Shown one piece after another: positions 52,401 to 64,000 of a stretch of DNA of 64,000 nucleotides; the first letter of the stretch is position 1; each line of letters begins with the position of its first letter. This stretch comes from Ovis canadensis (lineage: Eukaryota; Chordata; Mammalia; Artiodactyla; Bovidae): NCBI RefSeq assembly GCF_042477335.2, contig NC_091245.1, forward strand, positions 29,770,501-29,834,500, in the 5' to 3' direction. The notes below the pieces were generated by a model, which ran no database searches, was not told the origin of the DNA, and was given only the letters and a program-made list of their open reading frames with translations. A program made the position numbers and the translations under genes.

Positions 52401-54388
52401 TCAGTTCAGTCCAGTTCAGTTGCTCAGTTGTGTCTGACTCTTTGCGACCCCATGAATCACAGCACACCAGGCCTCCCTGTCCATCACCATCTCCCGGAGT
52501 TCACTCAGATTCATGTCCATCGAGTCCGTGATGCCATCCAGCCATCTCATCCTCCGTCGTCCCCTTCTCTTCCTGCCCTCAATCCCTCCCAGCATCAGAG
52601 TCTTTTCCAATGAGTCAACTCTTCGCATGAGGTGGCCAAAGTACTGGAGCTTCAGCTTTAGCATCATTCCTTCCAAAGAAATCCCAGGGTTGATCTCCTT
52701 CAGAATGGACTGGTTGGATCTCCTTGCAGTCCAAGGGACTCTCAAGAGTCTTCTCCAACACCACAGTTCAAAAGCATCAATTCTTCGGCGCTCAGCCTTC
52801 TTCACAGTCCAACTCTCACATCCATACATGACCCCTGGAAAAACCATAGCCTTGACTAGACGGGCCTTAGTTGGCAAAGTAATGTCTCTGCTTTTTAATA
52901 TGCTGTCTAGGTTGGTCATAAATTTCCTTCCAAGGAGTAAGTGTCTTTTAATTTCATGGCTGCAGTCACCATCTACAGTGATTTTGGAGCCCCCAAAAAT
53001 AAAGTCTGACACTGTTTCTACTGTTTCCCCATCTATTTGCCATGAAGTGATGGGACCGGATGCCATGATCTTTCTGAATGTTGAGCTTTAAGCCAACTTT
53101 TTCGCTCTCCTCTTTCACTTTCATCAAGAGGCTTTTTAGCTCCTCTTCACTTTCTGCCATAAGGGTGGTGTCATCTGCATATCTGAGGTGATTGATATTT
53201 CTCCTGCCAAGCTTGATTCCAGCTTGTGTTTCTTCCAGTCCAGCGTTTCTCATGATGTACTCTGCATAGAAGTTAAATAAGCAGGGTGACAATATACAGC
53301 CTTGATGCACTCCTTTTCCTATTTGGAACTAGTCTGTTGTTCCATGTCCAGTTCTAACTGTTGCTTCCTGACCTGTATACAGATTTCTCAAGAGGCAGGT
53401 CAGGTGGTCTGGTAGTCCCATCTCTTTCAGAATTTTCCACAGTTGATTGTGATCCACACAGTGAAAGGCTTTGGCATAGTCAATAATAGATCCAGGAATA
53501 GATGTTTTTCTGGAACTCTCTTGCTTTTTCCATGATCCAGAGGATGTTGGCAATTTGATCTCTGGCTCCTCTGCCTTTTCTAAAACCAGGTTGAACATCA
53601 GGGAGTTCATGGTTCACGTGTTGCTGAAGCCTGGCTTGGAGAATTTTGAGCATTACTTTACTAGCATGTGAGATGAGTGCAATTGTGCAGTAGTTTGAGC
53701 ATTCTTTGGCATTGCCTTTCTTTGGAATTGGAATGAAAACTGACCTTTTCCAGTCCTGTGGCCACTGCTGAGTTTTCCAAATTTGCTGGCATATTGAGTG
53801 CAGCACTTTCACAGCATCATATTTCAGGATTTGAAACAGCTCAACTGGAATTCCATCACCTTCACTAGCTTTGTTTGTAGTGATGCTTTCTAAGGCCCAC
53901 TTGACTTCACATTCCAAGATTTCTGGCTCTAGATTAGTGATCACACCATTGTGATTATCTTGGTGGTGAAGATCTTTTTTGTACAGTTTTTCTGTGTATT
54001 CTTGTCACCTCTTCTTAATATCTTTTGCTTCTGTTAGGTCCATACCATTTCTGTCCTTTATTGAGCCCATCTTTGCATGAAATATTCCCTTGGTATCTCT
54101 AATTTTCTTGAAGAGATCTTTAGTCTTTCTTTCTCATTCTGTTGTTTTCCTCTATTTCTTTGCATTGATCGCTGAAGCAGGCTTTCTTATCTCTTCTTGC
54201 TATTCTTTGGAACTCTGCATTCTGATGCTTATATCTTTCCTTTTCTCCTTTGCTTTTCGCCTCTCTTCTTTTCACAGTTATTTGTAAGCCCTCCCCAGAC
54301 AGCCATTTTGCTTTTTTGCATTTCTTTTCCATGGGGATGGTCTTGATCCCTGTCTCCTGTACAATGTCATGAACCTCATTCCATAGTT
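52401..54388 (-). repeat. BovB LINE, 2.0 kb, copy-B specific
   Basis: Antisense BovB with an intact YADD motif but the frame broken into at least five pieces (53066-52416, 53310-52966, 53610-53329, 53944-53480, 54332-54120). Copy A has the empty site at about 8371-8379. Confidence 0.93.
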
Positions 54389-54746
54389 AGTAGGACCTGG
54401 AAACTGACACCACATGGAGGAAGGAGAGAGGGAGGGAGGAGTCAGAGGATTTGCTGGAAGGTTTCAGCCTGTCTCTTGGAGAATCAGGGACCACTGATAG
54501 AAATAAGAAAGCTGGGAGGCTGTTTGGTGGGAAGAAGATTCAAGTAAGACTTGATGAGTCACAGGTCAGGTATGTAGATGGTGAACAAGCTGAGGCAGGA
54601 AGCCCAGGGATGGGGCCATGTTAGTCTCAGCCCAGGGTGTCCGCAGATCCACTCCTGGCTCTCCCTGGCCCTGCACTGAGTTAAACCCGCCCCCTTGTCT
54701 CTGCCTTCCAGCTGCGTCAGCCAAGGGGCGGTACTGGCAGGAGTAG

Positions 54747-55432
54747 TGTTACCAAAGGTGTGCACTGAGGGGTCCGGCTGCTCACCACTCAAAAGATGGT
54801 ATACAGGCCAGGTTGGTGGAAAGGAAAGTTTGCTTATTTCAGATGCTGGCAACTGGGGGAGGGGAGGGTGGCAGACAGCTATCCGAAGGCCAATTCACCC
54901 CCTGCCAAGCAGGGGGGAGAGCTTTTATAGACAGAGTGGAGGGAGAGGGTTACATGCAGAAACAGTACCATCCTCTCTAACAGTCATCTTCAAACTGGTC
55001 ATCTGCCTAGCATCATCGCATCATCTTGGTTGTCCTGGGTACAGTTAATCTTCGGTTCCGGGGTGCACTTGTTCCCATTTCTTCACATCAGTTCTCAGAA
55101 GTGTGGTGGCTCCAGTCCTGGGGACAGTCTGGCCATCATGCAGTTAACTTCTCCACCTGGTATTCTGGAATCTATAAGACAGCTCACAGGACATGGCTCA
55201 AAATATCATCTATAGCTTTTGAGAAGGAGCTGAAGGCTCTTGGGCTCGTAAGTCATGTGCTTAATGACTACATTTTTGTTATTTGGTCTCCTTTGACTGT
55301 TTTCCTTTGTTTCAGCATTTCTCACTTCTCTGATTAAATTTATTCTCTGACTAAAGTTTTGCAAAGACAAAGGGCAGACAGAGAACATGGTGGGGGTTGG
55401 GGGCAGGGGCCATAAGGTCCTGCTCTGTTTCA
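54747..55432 (-). repeat. Solo LTR with target-site duplication, copy-B specific
   Basis: 686-bp LTR, on the minus strand starting TGAAACAGAGCAGG and ending GGTAACA, with GTAG at both flanks (54743-54746 and 55433-55436). The 4-bp duplication fits a class I (gammaretrovirus-like) integrase. Copy A shows the empty site at 8733-8736. It is the same family as the older LTR at 10672-11307. Confidence 0.88.
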
Positions 55433-55589
55433 GTAGGCGGGTGGGAGAGGGGAGAGGCAGTGTCTCGTCATCCTTTTCCCTCTGCTTCAGGGAACGTGTC
55501 TAGCAATGAATGGCTCCCACGCCCACTCTGGCATCCCTGCCTCCTGCTCATTTGGCTCCTCAGCTGTCACCATAAAACTGTTTTCTTTT

Positions 55590-55702
55590 TAAAATTATGT
55601 TTTGGCCAGAGGCATGCAAAATTAGTTCTCCACCCAGGGATCAAACCTATGTCCCCTGGAGAGGAAGCAGCAGTCTTAACCACTGGACTGCCAGGGAAGA
55701 CC
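55590..55702 (-). repeat. CHR-type SINE, antisense (copy B)
   Basis: Duplicate of 8886-8998, with the poly-T tract shortened. Confidence 0.75.
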
Positions 55703-56849
55703 CTGCTTCTTCTGCTTTAAACATTAAAATACATAGTGTGGTTTCTTATTTTCCAGGATGGACCCTGACTGAGCCAGGAGTCACAAGCATGGATACCATA
55801 ATTAAAGGAAGGAGTATGGATAAGGTCCCAAGTGAGAGAGGGGAGACCCAAGCCTAGAATCCCAGGGGACACAAATGTAAGGAGCTGGGGGTGGGGGGAG
55901 GATGGGGACACTGAAAGGGACACGAGAGAAAAAGAATCTGGGGCAGGGAGAGAACCAGCAGAGTGAAGTGCCCCAGGAACTAAGGAAGGAGAATGTCTTA
56001 AGTTCGGAGCATCATAAAGCAGATGCTCTAGGGAAGGCAGAGAATGAAGATGGAGGACAAGACTTCAACTCAGCGATGTCCTCAGAGGCAGAGCCCCAAT
56101 GGAGAGGAGGTGGCAGAGGACAGATTAAGTGTTAAAGAACAGGGCAGGGAGTGAGGTGCGGTAGGCCAGAGTGAGAGTAAAACATTTCTTCAGGAAATAC
56201 TTACTGAAATATTGAAATACTTGCCAAGTATATTTGGCACCACATATGGGCCAGGCCTTGGATACCTGGTGTGCAAAGATGAATAAGTCATGGTCTCTGT
56301 TCTTAAGGCATTCTCAGTGCAGAGAGGGAAACAGTCAGGTTCCCAGGGATTTATAGCACACTGTAATACAGTTCTGATCTATGCTGTAGGAACAGAGAGA
56401 AAGTCCTACTGAGCTGTGGGGAGGGGCTCAAGGAGGACTTCCTGGAGAAGGTACCGCTGGGTCTGACAGATAAGCAGGAGTCATGCAGATGAAATGGGGA
56501 GGAAAGGGAGGGAAAAAGCACTCTGGATGGAAGGAACAGCCTGAGAAAAGGCATAAAGGTAAGAAACGTTACTGTGAGTTTGGGGGAACCACTGTGTTGC
56601 TAACGCAGAAACTGTGTAGGAGGAAATGGTAGGAGATGAGACTGGGATATGATTCCAGTGGAATAATGAACCAGATATGTCAATGGGAGCCGAGGCAGTG
56701 GGAGATTCACTTTGACGTGCTAAAACAGAGTAACAGACACCCTGGAATCCTGCATGCAGTGACAATAGTTAAGAATGAGGAGAAAATATTTTTTTGTAAA
56801 CAAAAACTAAAAGAGTTTATCACTAATAAATTGTTTTCTAAAAATTTTA

Positions 56850-57160
56850 CTTGTTCACTTTTGGCTCTGCTGGGTCTTCATTGCTGCATGTGGAATTTCT
56901 CTAATTACAGTAAGTGAGGGCTCCTCTGCGTTGGGGAGCACGGGATTCTCTTATATTCTCTTGTAGCTGAGCAGGGGCTCCAGGGCACACGGCCTTCAGT
57001 AGTTGCAGCTCTTGGGCTCAGCAGTTGCACTTCCTGGGCTCTAGAGAGCAGGCTCAGTAGTTGGTGTTGCAGAGGCTCATACTCCTGGACCAGAGATCAA
57101 ACCCGAGTCCCCTGTATTGGCAGGCTGACTCTCAACCCCAGGACCACCAGGGAAGTCCCA
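56850..57160 (-). repeat. CHR-type SINE, long antisense copy (copy B)
   Basis: Duplicate of 10245-10558. Confidence 0.8.
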
Positions 57161-57214
57161 TCACTAATAAATTCTTATTGAATTTATTAAGGCTATCTTC
57201 AGGTCTTTCAGGAA

Positions 57215-57325
57215 TGTCTCTAGTATTCCTGTATTCTTGCCTGGAGAATTCCATGGACAGAGGAGCCTGACAGTCTCACAACGAGTTGAACACGACTGAG
57301 TGACTAAAGCTTTCACTTTTCATTC
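57215..57325 (+). repeat. Partial Bov-tA/ART2 SINE, copy-B specific
   Basis: Sense 3' half of the SINE (TATTCTTGCCTGGAGAATTC onward) between sequences that are adjacent in copy A. Confidence 0.75.
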
Positions 57326-57404
57326 TTCAGGTAGAAGGAAATTGATCCCAGATGGAAGATCTGAGATTAAATTTTTAAAAATGATCACTATTGAATCAAA
57401 TTTG

Positions 57405-58245
57405 GGTCCGCTCACCCCGCTGTGTGCAGTAAAGCCAATCTCCTGATACTGGGTTGCGGTGAAGCAAAGTGCAGCATCTATTACCCGGCACCAAGCAGGG
57501 ACTTTAGGCAGTTAGTGTTTAAAAGACCCAAACTCCCCAGTGGCTTAAGGGAAAGGATTTTGAAGACAGGGTTAGGGATGAAGGGAGGGAGGTTGTGGGG
57601 TGTGTGATCAGCTGGTAGACATTCTTCTGATTGGTTGATGGTGAGGTAGTTGGGGGTCAACATCATCAACCTTCTGGTTCCAAGCAGTCTGGGATCTACA
57701 TGCTTGTGGGCAGCACACAGTTAACTTCTTCTACCTGATGGAGCTTTCATTCTCTGCAAAACAGCTCCAAGGACACGGCTCAGGATATTATCTATAGCCC
57801 TTGAGGAAGAACGAAAGGTCCTTGACTTTGTTTAATGTGCTCAGTCACTCAGTTGTGTCTGACTCTTTGCGACCCCTTGGACTGTAGCCCACCAGGTTTC
57901 TCTGTCCATGGGATTTTTCCAGGGAATAATACTGGAGTGGGTTGCCATTTCCTCCTCCAGGAGATCTTCCTGACCCAGGGATTGAACCCTAGTCTCTGTG
58001 TCTCTTGCATTGGCAGGCAAATTCATTATCACTGTGCCACTTGGGAAGCCCTTTGTTTAATGGCTAAACTTATTATTTTGTTTTGCTTCTGTACTTTCTC
58101 ACTTCTATAATTAAATTTATTCTTTGGAACTTGGGTAGGCCTAGGAGGCTAAAGTTTTTCCACAAACAAGAGACAGGTGAAGGAAAAGGAGGGCATGGTT
58201 CTGTCCCAGGAAGGCCCGATAGAGTCCTGCTGCTTACATGATTAG
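57405..58245 (-). repeat. Solo LTR (copy B), interrupted by Bov-tA
   Basis: Duplicate of 10672-11307. A Bov-tA at 57838-58050 splits it. Confidence 0.7.
57838..58050 (-). repeat. Bov-tA SINE with target-site duplication
   Basis: Antisense Bov-tA flanked by CTTTGTTTAATG at 57826-57837 and 58051-58062. The empty site is in copy A near 11102-11113. Confidence 0.93.
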
Positions 58246-58278
58246 ACAAAATATTTGTGGAATAGTGGTTAAATCTGA

Positions 58279-58504
58279 AGATTCCCAGGTGGCGTTAGTG
58301 GCAAAGAACACCTGCCAAGGTAGGAGACGTGAGAGACCTCCTTTCAATCCCTGTGTCGGGAAAATCCCCTGGAAGAGGGCACAGTAAACCACTCCAGTCT
58401 TCTTGCCTGGAGAATCCATGGACAGAGGAGCCTGGAGGGCTATAGTCTATAGGGTTGAGAAGAGTCAGACTCGACTGAAGTAACTTAGCACACATGTACA
58501 CACA
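58279..58504 (+). repeat. Bov-tA SINE with target-site duplication
   Basis: Sense Bov-tA flanked by near-identical GTGGTTAAATCT repeats at about 58265 and 58505. Copy-B specific. Confidence 0.88.
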
Positions 58505-58549
58505 GTGGTTAAATCTAAACACTGATTGCATAAAACCATGATATCTAAT

Positions 58550-58805
58550 TGCTGCTGTTGTTCAACTGCTAAGTCATGTCTGACTCTTTGTGACGCATGG
58601 ACTGCAGCATGCCAGGCTCCTTTGTCCTTCGCTATCTCCTGGAGTTTGCTCAAATTCATGTCCATTAAGTCAGTGATGCTATCTCACCATCTCATCCTCT
58701 ACCGTCCCCTTCTCCTTTTGCTCTCAATCTTTCCCAGTATCAGGATCTTTTCCAATGAATTGACTCTTTGCATCAGGTGGCCAAAGTATTGGAGCTTCAG
58801 CTACC
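58550..58805 (-). repeat. ART2/BovB-tail element at the duplication end (copy B)
   Basis: Antisense element matching 11390-11425 plus 11740-11939. Shared homology ends within it at 58787, a few bases before its own end. Confidence 0.75.
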
Positions 58806-59369
58806 AATACTTCTAATTAGTAGGATTTAAAAATCAGAACAGGACTAAAATAAAACATAACAATGGTATGTAAGTTGGCTGATTAGTGTTAAACTCTTCT
58901 GCTGTCTCTTGTTTCTTGATTTTTCTGAAAGAGGATTGCAGATAACAGTATTATCTGTTATATTTTAGATTACTTTGGAGTATAATTTTGGATTTTTCTA
59001 TTTAAAGTATGCACATTAAAATGGCTAGAGTAATTGTAAGGAATAGATATATAATATGTAAATTTCATACAAATAGAAAAGGGGGGAAAAAGGAGTGAGA
59101 GAAGAAAGGCAAAATCAGTAATCCTAAAGAAAGGAAAAAAGAAAAAATATTAAAGAGGAGAGATTCTATTGTACTTCCAGTAATGTCAAGGTAGCTGCTA
59201 TCAGACCAACCCCCTAGAGATAACAGTTATGAACTTTGGACAAAATATGAAGAACAACTACCTACCTGGAGGCTCTGGAGAGAGATTAAAAGGAGGAAGA
59301 GACTGGAAGAGAGCCAACATTTAGAAGAAGGGACAGCCGCCACATGCAAAAACATGTAAAAGCTCACAA

Positions 59370-59505
59370 ACTTAGTATTGAATCAAAGAAGCCAGAAGCA
59401 AAAGAGTTTGTACCGTATAATCCCATTTGTATAAAGTATAGAAGCAGACCAGTCTAAAAGATCTGTGAGAAATCAGGCTAGCAATTACCCCTGGTGCAGG
59501 AGATT
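59370..59505 (+). repeat. Old L1 3' relic
   Basis: Contains CCCATTTGTATAAAGTATAG and the GAAATCAGGCTAGCAATTAC segment typical of old L1 3' UTRs. Confidence 0.6.
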
Positions 59506-59640
59506 CTGACTGGAGGATTTCTGGGATCCTGGTAGTTCCTGTTTCTAGATCTGGGTGCCTGCCTTATGGGTGCGCTCTCTTGGTGAAGTCATCCCACAAT
59601 TGACTTGGCTTGTGCAGTTTTCTGCCTGTATATCTTGCTT

Positions 59641-59822
59641 TGTGTTAGCCATTCAGTTGTGTCCTACTCTTTGCCACCCCGTGGACTAGGGCCTGCCAGA
59701 CTCTGTCTGTGGAATTCTCCAGGCAAGAATACTGGATTGGGTAGCCATTTCTTTTTCCAGGGGATCTTCCTGACCCAGGGACTGAGCCAGGGTCTCCCAC
59801 ATTGCAGGAAGATTCTTTACCG
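59641..59822 (-). repeat. Bov-tA SINE, antisense
   Basis: Single-copy flank outside the duplication. It shares an identical 71-bp segment with 61470-61540. Confidence 0.85.
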
Positions 59823-60079
59823 GGGAATCTGACATGTATATGATGCTTTAGTGCATACTTTAAGAGTTGAAAAGGAAGCAGAGACAGGGTGGACAGGCAA
59901 GCAAAAGCAGACTGTGAAGAGACCAGACCAGGAGCATGGACATGACCTGGCTGCAGGATGCAGGTGGCTGGCAGAGGGGAGAGCCTGTCCTGCAGGACAT
60001 TACTGAGAAGACGGCCAGTGTCTGGGCGTCTGGCATTGAAGCCCTCAGCCAGGATGAATGGGATGGAGTTGAGCGACAA

Positions 60080-60675
60080 ACTTTGTTTTCTTGGGCTCCA
60101 AAATCACTGCGGAGGGTGACTACAGTCTTTAAATTAAGATGTTTGCTCCTTGGAAGAAAATCTATGACAAACCTAGACAGCATATTAAAAAGCGGAGACA
60201 TCAACTTGCCGACAAAGATCTGTATAGTCAAACTATACAGACTGGTTTTTCCAGTAGTCATGTACAGAGGTGAGAGTTGGACCATAAAGAAGGTTGAGCG
60301 TCAAAGAATGGATGCTTTTAAGTTGTGGTGCTGGAGAAGACTCTTGAGAGTCTCTTGGACTGCAAGGAGATCAAACCAGTGAGCCCTAAAGGAGATCAAC
60401 CTTGAATATTCATTCATCTGAAGCTGAAGCTCCAATACTTTGGCCACCTGATGTGAAGAGCCTACTCTTCAGGGAAAAGACCCTGATGCTGGGAAAGACT
60501 GAAGGCAGGAGGAGAAGGGGACGACAGAGGATGAGATGGTTGGATGGCTTCATCAACTCAACGGACGTGAGTTTGAGCAAACTCTGGGGGATGCTGAAGG
60601 ACAGGGAAGCCTGGCGTATGCAGTCCATGGTGTTGCAAAGAGGTGGACCTGACTTAGCGACTGAACAGCAATAAT
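60080..60675 (+). repeat. BovB LINE 3' end, sense
   Basis: About 0.6 kb sense fragment with a broken frame, outside the duplicated segment. Confidence 0.9.
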
Positions 60676-61469
60676 AGATTTGCAGGGTGAGGGGATCTTA
60701 TGAGAAGACTTGAATGCCAGGTGAGGAAGTCGGACTTTGTCTGAGCTAGGTCATTTCCAGGCAGTGGTGGAGGGATTGAAGATGCCTCCTTCTTAGAAAG
60801 GACATCTCCCTGCTTCTTCCGACTGTGTAGGCATAGAAGGGGCCTCATTGGCTGGGAACTCTGAGTCATGGTGACCTCACAAAGACTGCAACACCAGAGC
60901 TCGGGGGGAGAGCCTAGGTAAGCAGAGGGGTGGCTCTGGGAAAGTCCCAGGGGTGGGGGCAGCCGCCACAGCCTCCACAAGGCAGTTACCACCTTGACCC
61001 CACCCCCCTGGGTAAAAGTCTCCCGCTGGCTATAATTCCACTCTTAGAACTTCGTACCTTTGACTTAAGGCTGAATTTTCTGTTACCATGTGGATGCCCC
61101 AGGTGGAGGTAACGCATTGAGCTTTACAATAGTTGCTTAAAGCTCGAGGACAAAGCATTTAGGCTATCAAGTTCTGAGAATGTGGTGGGTGGGAGTCTGA
61201 GGGAGGAGAGGGAGAGCGAGATCCAGGGAGGGAATACCACAGACTAAGGGGGAGAGGGTGCAGAGAACTGAAAGCCAGACTTGGTCTTTTTCTCAAGGCC
61301 CCCACCCGACCGTCACCCATAGGGAGGAAGGGACAGTGAGGATGGACATTTACTGGGGGAACTGCTGGGGGCCAGATGCTATGAAAATTCCTGTGTGCAT
61401 TATCACATTTTATTCTCTATGCTTATCTCATGGATTGAATATTAAGATAGACATGCAGTGTGGGGAAGC
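60676..61469. other. Single-copy flank, no gene recognised
   Basis: The GC-rich stretch at about 60810-61030, with a donor-like CCTAG|GTAAGC at about 60915, could be a non-coding first exon, but nothing else supports it. Confidence 0.35.
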
Positions 61470-61540
61470 TTCTTTTTCCAGGGGATCTTCCTGACCCAGG
61501 GACTGAGCCAGGGTCTCCCACATTGCAGGAAGATTCTTTA
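61470..61540 (-). repeat. 71-bp SINE fragment identical to 59749-59819
   Basis: Internal piece of an antisense Bov-tA lacking both ends, identical to the matching segment of the element 1.7 kb away. Confidence 0.9.
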
Positions 61541-61683
61541 TTCTCACCTCTGGTGAGAGAGAGAGCAGGTTTAGAATTCAAGCTCAGCTGACTCCAAAGC
61601 CCTGGATTTGTGCGTTATAGCTAGGCATTAGGAGAGATGTGCTGTTTTTACAGGACTTTTCCTGTAGGATAGAGAACTAAGAG

Positions 61684-61893
61684 GATTTCCCAGGTGGCGC
61701 TAGTGATAAAGAACCTGCTTGCCAATGTAGGAGACATGAGACACAGGTTCAATTCCTGGGTCAGGAAGATCTCCTGAAAAAGGGCGGGGGAATGGCAACC
61801 CACCCCAGTATTCTTGCCTAGAGAATCCCATGGACATAGGAGCCTGATGGGTTACAGTCCATGGGTTTGCAAAGAGTCAGACACAATTGAAGT
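61684..61893 (+). repeat. Bov-tA SINE
   Basis: Sense Bov-tA (head GGATTTCCCAGGTGGCGCTA), directly followed by a BOV-A2. Confidence 0.88.
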
Positions 61894-62168
61894 ACAATGG
61901 CAACTCACTCCAGTACTCTTGCCTGGAAAATCTCATGGATGGAGGAGCCTGGTAGGCTGCAGTCCATGGGGTTGCTAGGAGTCAGACACGACTGAGCGAC
62001 TTCACTTTCACTTTTCACTTTCATGCATTGGAGAAGGAAATGGCAACCCACTCCAGTGTTCTTGCCTGAAGAATCCCAGGGACGGGGGAGCCTGGTGGGC
62101 TGCCATCTCTGGGGTCACACAGAGTTGGACATGACTGAAGCGACTTAGCAGCAGCAGCAGCAGCAACA
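61894..62168 (+). repeat. BOV-A2 dimeric SINE with (CAG)n tail
   Basis: Two sense ART2 monomers and a CAG-rich tail at about 62148-62165. Confidence 0.9.
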
Positions 62169-63030
62169 CATCACAGAGGCCTGAGAGTGGCAGAGGGAAT
62201 AAGGAATGAGAAGTGGGAAGATGTGGTCTCACTGAGTGACTCAGACCTCGGAAATCTCTGGGATCCTGTAGGGAAACTTGTGAGCTAAGAATACCTGGGT
62301 TTGAGTCCTTCCTCTGCCACTGTGGGAGACTTTGTAAAAATCTACTTATGTCCCCTGAGCAGTCTGAATTGACGTGCCAGTAAATGAGGATCATGGTACC
62401 TGTCTTGAGGAGTTGTCGTCATTCATTCATTTCCTTATTCTGTTAAAGTTTTCTGAATCTCCTCTGGGTACTAGGCATTGTGCCATGTCTTGGGAAAACA
62501 GGGGTAATAGATATCCACGAAGCTCATTTTCTAAACTGGAGACACACAGCTAAACAGAGCAATTCTCTGATACAGGTGATCACATGAGGAGGGCACCTCA
62601 GCCACATCTGAGGGTCTTAGGAATGTTCCTAGAGGAAAGGAAACCTAAACTGGCATCTGGAATGTGACTAGACGTTGGCCAGGGGAATGATGGAGTGGTG
62701 GGCAGTCTGGGGGGAGTCTCCAGGAAGAGGAAAGGGTATTTGCAAAAGCCCCATTGGGAGCACCAGAAGAAGTTTGAAAGCGGCTCAAGCAGGTGGCTTG
62801 GGAAGGGATGGATGTTGCTGAAGAGATGGAGGGTAAGGCCTGTGGGCTGAGGCTCTTGGCAAATGAAACACAGACATCAGATTGAAGATCTGAGTGTCTC
62901 TACTTGTGGCCTTTCCATCAGCTGTGTGATTATCACTTTGGTGAGGGGTGGAGGGGCTTGATAAATGCTTATTCCTGGGTCCCCTCAGAGCTACAAAGTG
63001 GAATTTCTAAGGGTGAAGCCTGAGAATCTT
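62169..63030. other. Flanking DNA with an L2-like relic, no gene recognised
   Basis: Segment at about 62425-62530 resembles an L2 3' end (GGGTACTAGGCATTGTGCCA). The rest is unassigned. Confidence 0.4.
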
Positions 63031-63032
63031 TT

Positions 63033-63317
63033 TTTTTTTTTAATCAGTTAGCTTTTATTTTCGTCTGTGCTGGGTCTTCTTTGCTCTGAGTGGGCTTTCT
63101 CTAATTGTGGCTACTCCCTAGTTGCAGCGCTTGAGCTTCTCATTGCAGTGGCTTCTCTTGTTGCAGAGCACGGCCTGTAGGGCTGTGGGCCTCCCTAGTT
63201 GTGGCTTGAAGGCTTAGTTGCCTCGAGGCATGTGGGATCTTCCCAGACCTGGAATCAAACCAGTGTCCCCTGCTTTGCAAGATGGATTCTTAACCACTGG
63301 ATCACCAGGGAAGCCCT
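63033..63317 (-). repeat. CHR-type SINE, antisense, near full length
   Basis: Poly-T at about 63031-63042, then TGTGCTGGGTCTTCTTTGCT and, at the end, CACCAGGGAAGCCC. Confidence 0.85.
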
Positions 63318-63435
63318 GGGAATCTGTCTTTTAGAAAATATAACCCATACCCCCACAGTCTAAAAAGCCATGGAAAGTCACAGAGGGGTTCTAAGAGGGG
63401 GATGGCATGGTTGAATTTACACATATTTTTCCTTT

Positions 63436-63530
63436 ATCCTTTTTTTTGGCCACACTGTGTAGCATATGTGGGATCTTAGTTCCCCTACTGGGGATCAGAC
63501 TCGTGCTGCCTGCAGCGGAAGCAGGGAAGT
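63436..63530 (-). repeat. CHR-type SINE fragment, antisense
   Basis: T-run, GGCCACACTGTGTAGCATAT, then a truncated head. Confidence 0.7.
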
Positions 63531-63544
63531 ACTGTCTAAGAGTA

Positions 63545-64000
63545 TCTTTATTTCCCCTCATCCTTGAAGAATGACTGCCAGTTATAAAAGTTGTGGTTGA
63601 CTTCTTTTCATTCAGCACTTAAAAAATGGGTACCACTTCTTTCTGGCCTTCATGGCTTCAGATGAGACATCTACTCTCATTCAGATTAGTGTTCTTCTGT
63701 AGGTAATGCTCTCTGATCACTTTTAAGATAATTTTTTCAATGCTTTTAGTTTTCAGAAGTTTAATCATGATGTATTTTGGCATGGGTTTCTTTGGGTTTG
63801 TCCCATTTTGGATTTTCTTAGCTTCCTGAATCTGTATGTTTATATCTTTCCTTAAGTTGGGAAGTTTTCAGCCATTTCTACTTTGAAATTTTTCAGCCCT
63901 TTTTCTCTTCTCTTTCCAGGACTCTGATGATACGAACAGTAGATATTTGTTTTGTTCCATAGATAGCTGAGAATCTGTCCAGTTTTTTTCGTCTATTTTG
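63545..64000. repeat. Old L1 fragment running off the window
   Basis: Contains TTTCTTTGGGTTTGTCCCAT, GGGAAGTTTTCAGCCATTTC and GGACTCTGATGATACGAACA, hallmarks of old L1M sequence. Confidence 0.65.

Noticed and set aside
60810..61030. Possible first exon of the next gene to the right
   Set aside because: Only a donor-like GTAAGC and raised GC content; no coding frame, partner exon or clear promoter visible.

Overview
This is nuclear DNA from a ruminant artiodactyl, most likely cattle or a close bovid. The evidence is the dense load of ruminant-specific repeats: Bov-tA/ART2 (BOV-A2) SINEs, tRNA-Glu-derived CHR-type SINEs, 5'-truncated BovB (RTE-type) LINEs, a bovine-type L1 3' end, solo LTRs and an old endogenous retrovirus. 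Real coding sequence is sparse. Nearly all open frames are antisense or sense shadows of BovB and SINEs.

The one complete gene is FAM151A on the minus strand. I could assemble all eight coding exons (44509 down to 15629) with canonical splice sites and consistent phases into a 586-residue type II membrane protein with two DUF2181 (menorin-like) repeats. Its 3' end faces, tail to tail, a decayed 3' piece of ACOT11 on the plus strand (13238-15488). That piece has four START-domain exons, one premature stop, and no sequence for the middle of the START domain.

The large-scale structure is a direct duplication. Positions 1-11939 (copy A) are homologous, in the same orientation, to about 37744-58787 (copy B). 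Copy A carries a second, diverged but intact pair of FAM151A exons 1 and 2 (2479-2596 and 953-1099, minus). The simplest reading is a tandem duplication of a unit of about 47 kb, [ACOT11 3' exons + FAM151A + upstream DNA]. The second unit runs from about 11940 to 58787. The first unit ends at 11939 and extends off the left edge, where its FAM151A exons 3-8 and the main ACOT11 gene should lie. The junction sits where an ART2/BovB-tail sequence meets a CHR SINE fragment.

Layout: 1-11.9 kb, end of duplication unit 1 (FAM151A-like exons 2 and 1, a tRNA-Pro-like gene, solo LTRs). 11.9-15.5 kb, ACOT11 START pseudogene. 15.6-22.0 kb, FAM151A exons 8 to 3. 22-41.9 kb, the 20-kb intron 2, holding a degraded retrovirus (about 25.4-37.3 kb, plus strand, antisense to FAM151A) that has itself been hit by four BovB insertions. 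41.9-44.5 kb, FAM151A exons 2 and 1. 44.5-58.8 kb, duplicated upstream DNA with many copy-specific insertions. 58.8-64 kb, single-copy flank with SINE, BovB and old L1 relics and no recognised gene. Coordinates of repeats are judged by eye and may be off by some tens of bases unless target-site duplications are given.
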